Assembly (NCBI GenBank): GCA_025963775.1
Contig: JAOQAD010000040.1
Location: 124,001 to 188,000 of the forward strand
Direction of reading: 5' to 3'
Length of the DNA stretch: 64,000 bases
Source: Bacteroidota bacterium
Lineage (GTDB): Bacteria; Bacteroidota; Bacteroidia; 2-12-FULL-35-15
This document shows positions 60,662 through 64,000 of the stretch, one piece after another (the first letter of the stretch is position 1; every line of letters begins with the position of its first letter). The notes beneath the pieces were generated by a model. It did no database searches. It worked only from the letters and a program-made list of their open reading frames with translations, and had not been told where the DNA came from. The position numbers were made by a program, and so were the translations under genes.

Positions 60662-60829
60662 GTTAATTAAGATGCTTGCAACCTGACATTTTATGTCAAA
60701 ACCGCCGCTTCCCGGTTGATATGTTGTGCATATTATCAGTCCATGGTTTTCCTCTTCCGCCGGAAATCAATCTACCTTTACACCCGATTTAGTGACACAG
60801 CACTGAACACACAAACAAAACCCCTTCTT

Positions 60830-62761
60830 ATGGAATTTCTTGAAAGTTATTGGTGGATCCTCCTGCTGATCTTATTGATCCTGCTCTACAAAGTGATCCT
60901 GCGTATTTTATTTGGTATGGTCATCATCCCCGAAGACCGGATCGGGCTTGTGACAAAAAAATTCGTGCTTTTCGGTGAAAACAAGGAATTGACAGACAGC
61001 CGCATGGTCGCGACCAAAGGCGAAGCCGGATTCCAGGCCAGGACACTTGCTCCGGGCTTGTATTTCGGGATGTGGGTATGGCAGTATGATATTACACGCC
61101 AGCCTTTCATCATCATCCCGCAGGGAAAGATCGGTTTAGTGCTTGCCAAGGATGGCGGCGAGATCCCGACAGGAGCGATCCTCGGCCGCAAGGTGGAATG
61201 CGATAATTTCCAGGATGCAGACAAATTCCTGAACGGCGGCGGGCAAAAAGGCCGCCAGGCTGCATACATCACTGCCGGTTCTTACAGGATCAACACCTTG
61301 CTTTTCACCGTAAGTGAAGTGGACATGGTGCAGATCCACGAAAGCATGGTCGGCATTGTCACCACCCTTGACGGAAGTCCGATCGAAGGCGGACAGATCG
61401 CAGGTAAATACATCGACGGACACAACAACTTCCAGGATTTTGACCTCTTCCTGAGAAATTCCGGGAACAGGGGCTTGCAGCCACAGATCGTGCTGGCAGG
61501 TTCGTACAACATCAATCCATGGGCTGTACAGATCGAAGAGATCCCGATGACGGAGATCCCGATCGGGCATGTAGGCGTGGTAATTTCCTACATCGGATTA
61601 GAAGGAAAAGATACCAGCGGAAGCGAATTCAAGCATGGCAATATTTTCGAAAAAGGACATAAGGGCGTTTGGAATGAGCCTTACGGTCCGGGAAAATACC
61701 CGATCAACAAATACATCATGAAAGTGGAGCTGGTGCCCACCACCAACCTTGTACTCAACTGGGCAAATGCACGCAGCGAATCACACAGTCTTGACAAGAA
61801 TCTTTCCACGATCACGGTGCGTTCAAAGGACGGTTTCCCTTTCAACCTGGACGTTGCACAGATCATCCACATTCCATCCACGGAAGCTCCGAAGGTGATC
61901 GCACGCTTCGGGAACATGAACAATCTTGTTTCACAGGTGCTGGAGCCGACCATCGGTAACTATTTCAGGAACTCCGCGCAGGACAGCGATGTGATCTCCT
62001 TCCTCGGCACCCGTAAAGAGCGCCAGCAATCGGCAAAAGAGCACATCTCAAAGGTGCTGGAACAATACAATGTAAATGCAGTGGATACGCTCATCGGTGA
62101 TATCGTTCCGCCTGCATCGCTGATGAAAACACTTACAGACCGTAAAATTGCGCAGGAGGAAGAGCTCACTTTTGAAACGCAGAAAAAAGCGCAGGAAAAG
62201 CGCCAGGGCGTTGAAAAGGAAACTGCCATCGCAGACATGCAGAAAGAGATCGTGAAAGCACAGCAAAGCGTTGAGATCGCGGAGCGCACTGCAAACGCAA
62301 CTGTGAAGAAAGCGGAAGGAGATGCAACCAGTATCAAATTGCAGGTACAGGCAGAAGCAGAGACCATTAAAATGCGCGCACATGCATCGGCGGAAGCCAC
62401 ACGCTTTAAAGCGCAGGCCGATTCGGAAGCGACCAAATTAAATGCGAACGCTGATGCAGAAAAAATTGCGGTGACAGGTAATGCCGAAGCTGGCAAGATC
62501 CTCGCGATCGGTAAATCAACTGCGGAAGCCTACCAGCTGGCTGTAGGCGCCATGGGCGGCGACAACTTCACCAAGTATAAAATCACGGAAGAGATCGGCA
62601 AGGGCAAGATCAAGATCATCCCGGAAGTGCTGATCAATGGCAGCGGCGGAGAGGCAAACCCGATGAACGGATTACTTGGATTGAAGCTGATGGAGATGAT
62701 CGATGCGACGAAGAAGGATGATCATACGCATGGGCAAGACAATAAAGACATCAAAAAATAG
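60830..62761 (+). CDS. SPFH/flotillin-like membrane protein with N-terminal vault-like repeats
   Basis: A 643-residue protein. Start placed at ATG 60830 (MEFLESYWW); earlier in-frame codons add a poor extension. One membrane helix at about 7-30, then four beta repeats starting near residues 34, 97, 170 and 244 (I-P-x-x-x-I-G-x-V pattern, two with a matching F-Q-D-x-D-x-F-L segment and AGSYxIN end). The SPFH/PHB domain runs from about 300 to 450, then an Ala/Glu/Lys-rich coiled coil of about 120 residues. Flotillins organise membrane microdomains. The repeat section resembles the repeats of the eukaryotic major vault protein. Confidence 0.82.
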   Translation: MEFLESYWWILLLILLILLYKVILRILFGMVIIPEDRIGLVTKKFVLFGENKELTDSRMVATKGEAGFQARTLAPGLYFGMWVWQYDITRQPFIIIPQGKIGLVLAKDGGEIPTGAILGRKVECDNFQDADKFLNGGGQKGRQAAYITAGSYRINTLLFTVSEVDMVQIHESMVGIVTTLDGSPIEGGQIAGKYIDGHNNFQDFDLFLRNSGNRGLQPQIVLAGSYNINPWAVQIEEIPMTEIPIGHVGVVISYIGLEGKDTSGSEFKHGNIFEKGHKGVWNEPYGPGKYPINKYIMKVELVPTTNLVLNWANARSESHSLDKNLSTITVRSKDGFPFNLDVAQIIHIPSTEAPKVIARFGNMNNLVSQVLEPTIGNYFRNSAQDSDVISFLGTRKERQQSAKEHISKVLEQYNVNAVDTLIGDIVPPASLMKTLTDRKIAQEEELTFETQKKAQEKRQGVEKETAIADMQKEIVKAQQSVEIAERTANATVKKAEGDATSIKLQVQAEAETIKMRAHASAEATRFKAQADSEATKLNANADAEKIAVTGNAEAGKILAIGKSTAEAYQLAVGAMGGDNFTKYKITEEIGKGKIKIIPEVLINGSGGEANPMNGLLGLKLMEMIDATKKDDHTHGQDNKDIKK

Positions 62762-63062
62762 GGGACAGATACGAACAAAACGAATTTACGAATCGGTGTG
62801 TAACAACCCAGATTCTAAAGAGTATTATTGGCGTATTTCTGTAACTGGATTTATTGGCGTCAGTTCGAGTAGCGAGGCACGAGCATATCGAGAACGAGCC
62901 CACGCGCTTTCTCGATACTCTCCCTTCGGTCGAACTCGAAATGACTGACACACGATCCGTAACGATTCGCGCTCTGTACAAAACATTTAATAACTTAGTA
63001 CAGATTGGCATTTACAGAGAAAGTATAGATTCGTAAATTCGTAAAAAATTCGTTATCCGTAC
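62762..63062. other. 301-bp intergenic region with repeat
   Basis: Between the SPFH gene and thyA. It contains the palindromic repeat at 62869-62949 and otherwise AT-rich sequence with no coding signal and no tRNA. Confidence 0.7.
62869..62949. repeat. Palindromic repeat (GTCAGTTCGAG family)
   Basis: Starts GTCAGTTCGAG and ends CTCGAAATGACTGAC as an imperfect outer stem; inside, TATCGAGAA (62886-62894) pairs with TTCTCGATA (62909-62917). Relatives at 41511 and 63863. Confidence 0.75.
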
Positions 63063-63857
63063 ATGAAACAATACCACGATCTAATGCAGCACGTCCTCGA
63101 CAAGGGCGCAACCAAAACAGACCGCACAGGAACAGGCACCATCAGCGTATTCGGTTACCAGATGCGCTTCGACCTGCAGGAAGGATTCCCGATGATGACC
63201 ACCAAAAAGGTGCACATGAAATCAATCCTGCATGAGCTGCTCTGGTTCCTGAAAGGCGATACCAATATCAAATACCTGAAGGATAACGGCGTGAGCATCT
63301 GGGACGAATGGGCGGATGAGAACGGCAACCTCGGGCCGGTATACGGCTCGCAATGGCGCAGCTGGCCTGCTGCCGACGGAAGGCACATCGACCAGATCAC
63401 GCAGGTGATCAACCAGGTAAAAAACACACCTGACAGCAGGAGAATGATCGTAAGCGCCTGGAACGTGGGCGAGATCGATAAAATGAAGCTGCCTCCCTGC
63501 CATGCTTTCTTTCAATTCTATGTTGCGGACGGAAAGCTCAGCTGCCAGCTGTATCAGCGCAGCGCAGATATTTTCTTAGGCGTGCCTTTCAACATCGCTT
63601 CTTATGCCATTCTTACCATGATGGTGGCGCAGGTTTGCGGATTGCAGCCGGGAGAATTCATCCATACACTGGGAGATGCACACCTCTACTCCAATCACAT
63701 CGAACAGGCAAAACTCCAGCTATCGCGTGATTTTCGCAAGCTGCCTGCACTGAAGATCAACCCGGAAGTGAAGGATATTTTCGGGTTCAAATTCGAAGAT
63801 TTTACGCTGGAAGGCTATGATCCGCATCCACACATTAAAGCAGCAGTAGCTGTCTGA
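63063..63857 (+). CDS. thyA: Thymidylate synthase
   Basis: A 264-residue ThyA, the same length as the E. coli enzyme. Catalytic Cys146 in [12 protein letters not shown], arginine and folate-binding motifs [44 protein letters not shown] and [11 protein letters not shown]. It methylates dUMP to dTMP using methylene-tetrahydrofolate. dfrA, often adjacent, would lie beyond the window edge if present. Confidence 0.98.
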   Translation: MKQYHDLMQHVLDKGATKTDRTGTGTISVFGYQMRFDLQEGFPMMTTKKVHMKSILHELLWFLKGDTNIKYLKDNGVSIWDEWADENGNLGPVYGSQWRSWPAADGRHIDQITQVINQVKNTPDSRRMIVSAWNVGEIDKMKLPPCHAFFQFYVADGKLSCQLYQRSADIFLGVPFNIASYAILTMMVAQVCGLQPGEFIHTLGDAHLYSNHIEQAKLQLSRDFRKLPALKINPEVKDIFGFKFEDFTLEGYDPHPHIKAAVAV

Positions 63858-63862
63858 TTCCC

Positions 63863-63945
63863 TCCCGCTTTCTCGACTCCGCTCGAAATGACCAATGCGC
63901 GTTGTCATTTCGGGCTGTCATACTGAGCGAAGCCGAAGGACGAGA
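63863..63945. repeat. Degenerate TTCGAG-family repeat after thyA
   Basis: Contains TTTCTCGACTCCGCTCGAAATGAC and GTCATACTGAGCGAAGCCGAAGGACGAG, which recall the repeats at 41511-41600 and 62869-62949. The rest of the window to 64000 holds no recognised feature. Confidence 0.55.
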
Positions 63946-64000
63946 ATTGCGCAGGACAAAATCAAGAACCTCATATATATAGTAAAAAATGATCTCGTTA

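Noticed and set aside
60684-60698. TGACAT-TTT-ATGTCA hairpin after the nucleoside permease
   Set aside because: The stem is 6 bp with no T-run after it, too weak to call a terminator.
62703-63036. Short open frames downstream of the SPFH gene
   Set aside because: They run through the palindromic repeat and have no start context or family resemblance.
1-64000. tRNA or rRNA genes
   Set aside because: No TTCGAnnC arm with matching acceptor stem and no rRNA-like stretch was found by eye in the intergenic spaces.

Overview
The window comes from a member of the Bacteroidota, probably a Chitinophagales/Sphingobacteriia-like lineage. The evidence is gene content (GH92 and GH2 mannosidases, glycosylasparaginase, DUF4290 and DUF4142 proteins, an alpha-2-macroglobulin, FucP-type sugar permease, DegT/WbpE aminotransferase, OmpA with a DUF-like N-terminus), AT-rich leaders without Shine-Dalgarno boxes, several exact matches to the Bacteroidota -7 promoter box TAnnTTTG, and abundant short hairpin repeats between genes. 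No rRNA, tRNA, CRISPR array, transposase or phage gene was recognised.

Layout. 1-4667: a two-component region with a receiver protein cut by the window edge, a sigma-54 activator (NtrC type), a PAS histidine kinase and a small P-loop kinase overlapping the kinase gene by one base. 4842-13770: cell-envelope and secreted proteins (thioester alpha-2-macroglobulin, beta-barrel, DUF4142 lipoprotein, CCPFF lipoprotein, UbiA-like membrane protein, DUF4421-like protein). 13771-27742: a nine-gene minus-strand operon with gaps of at most 18 bp. It reads, in transcription order, sugar permease, ROK kinase, TsdA-like dihaem cytochrome, SoxB-like metallophosphatase, GH20 hexosaminidase, glycosylasparaginase, CutC, GH2 beta-mannosidase and GH92 alpha-mannosidase. 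The glycosidases plus the asparaginase can take apart a high-mannose N-glycan down to Asn; the redox pair inside the operon is unexpected. 27966-32471: GNAT acetyltransferase, DinB-like protein, APC permease, Kdo transferase and an outer-membrane protein.

32586-42420: a plus-strand nucleotide-sugar cassette. It holds all four enzymes (WbpA, WbpB, WbpE, WbpD types) from UDP-GlcNAc to UDP-2,3-diacetamido-2,3-dideoxyglucuronate, UDP-glucose dehydrogenase plus UDP-glucuronate decarboxylase for UDP-xylose, a dTDP-glucose dehydratase, a UDP-sugar 4-epimerase and a CpsB-type tyrosine phosphatase. No glycosyltransferase or flippase is in view. 42615-56643: mostly minus-strand housekeeping: a sigma-54 activator that lacks a DNA-binding domain, Ppx/GppA, a NatAB-like ABC exporter, DnaJ/GrpE, an OmpA protein, a TlpA-like thioredoxin, MurA with Asp in place of the catalytic Cys, and DUF4290. 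56900-64000: plus-strand EtfBA, a bifunctional nuclease-family protein, a nucleoside permease, an SPFH protein with vault-like N-terminal repeats, and thymidylate synthase.

Intergenic spaces carry at least five families of hairpin repeats. One family shows paired base changes on both sides of the stem, and another forms an 85-bp tandem array upstream of murA. All calls are made by reading the sequence; no database search was run.
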